From contig JAYSGB010000057.1 in assembly GCA_041913045.1 (NCBI GenBank), positions 1 through 5,827 of the forward strand: a stretch of DNA of 5,827 nucleotides, written 5' to 3'. Source of the stretch: CAMLOF01 sp041913045 (lineage in GTDB: Bacteria > Pseudomonadota > Gammaproteobacteria > Burkholderiales > Burkholderiaceae_C). Of this stretch, positions 5,778-5,827 are shown piece by piece (position 1 is the stretch's first letter; every line of letters begins with the position of its first letter). The position numbers and the translations under genes are program-made. The notes below the pieces were generated by a model. It made no database searches and was not told the origin of the DNA. It worked only from the letters and a program-made list of their open reading frames with translations.

Positions 5778-5827
5778 AAAAGCAAAACCCCGATCCGAGT
5801 ATGTTGAGTACTTGTGGATCGGGGTTT
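5778..5827 (-). terminator. Rho-independent terminator of the gene upstream (right) of the window
   Basis: AAACCCCGATCC (minus strand, 5827-5816) and GGATCGGGGTTT (5796-5785) form a perfect 12-bp stem with a 19-nt loop; within the loop AGTA and TACT can add a second short helix. On the minus strand the stem continues into TTTTGCTTTT (5787-5778), a typical U tail, so it should stop transcripts entering from the right before yqgE. The stem itself also ends in TTT on the plus strand, so it could work in both directions, but what follows lies outside the window and no plus-strand gene here needs it. Confidence 0.85.

Noticed and set aside
1..5827. Mobile elements, CRISPR arrays, tRNA or rRNA genes, defence systems
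   Set aside because: No transposase or integrase motifs, no regularly spaced repeats, no tRNA-like cloverleaf and no rRNA segments were seen. Tightly packed housekeeping genes leave little room for them.

Overview
The window comes from a GC-rich (roughly 60% by eye) proteobacterial chromosome. The gene order yqgE-ruvX-pyrR-pyrB-pyrX, followed by a PlsC-type acyltransferase and a single-Cache chemoreceptor, and the protein sequences themselves suggest a betaproteobacterium, most likely a Comamonadaceae/Rhodoferax-like organism. That placement is recognition from memory, not a database result. All seven genes I can support lie on the minus strand, so the window reads right to left.

Right end (about 5687-5827): a 12-bp perfect hairpin with a T-rich tail marks the end of a gene outside the window. 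It separates that gene from the short leader of yqgE. From 5686 leftwards runs a very compact operon. yqgE (AlgH/UPF0301) and ruvX (YqgF, Holliday-junction resolvase-like / 16S rRNA processing nuclease) overlap by ATGA. ruvX and pyrR overlap by TTGA, with pyrR starting at TTG behind a strong ribosome binding site. pyrR and pyrB are 5 nt apart. pyrB and the dihydroorotase-like gene again overlap by ATGA. A plsC-type acyltransferase follows after 51 nt, with its own strong ribosome binding site partly covered by a small hairpin.

Left end (1-862): after a 112-nt gap with a possible weak promoter lies the 5' part of a methyl-accepting chemotaxis protein (one Cache domain, HAMP, start of the signalling helices). 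It is cut off by the window edge.

How the genes work together: PyrB catalyses the committed step of UMP synthesis. Its partner has lost the histidine metal ligands of true dihydroorotases, so it is best read as the inactive PyrC'/PyrX subunit that holds PyrB in a large aspartate transcarbamoylase complex, as in Pseudomonas. An active dihydroorotase must then be encoded elsewhere. PyrR provides PRPP/UMP sensing and/or uracil salvage. YqgE and RuvX are conserved housekeeping passengers. PlsC makes phosphatidic acid for membranes.

I see no mobile element, CRISPR array, tRNA, rRNA or convincing new system. This is mostly an ordinary core-genome region, and the points worth a second look are the degenerate dihydroorotase, the way PyrR could act here, and start-site/translation-control details.
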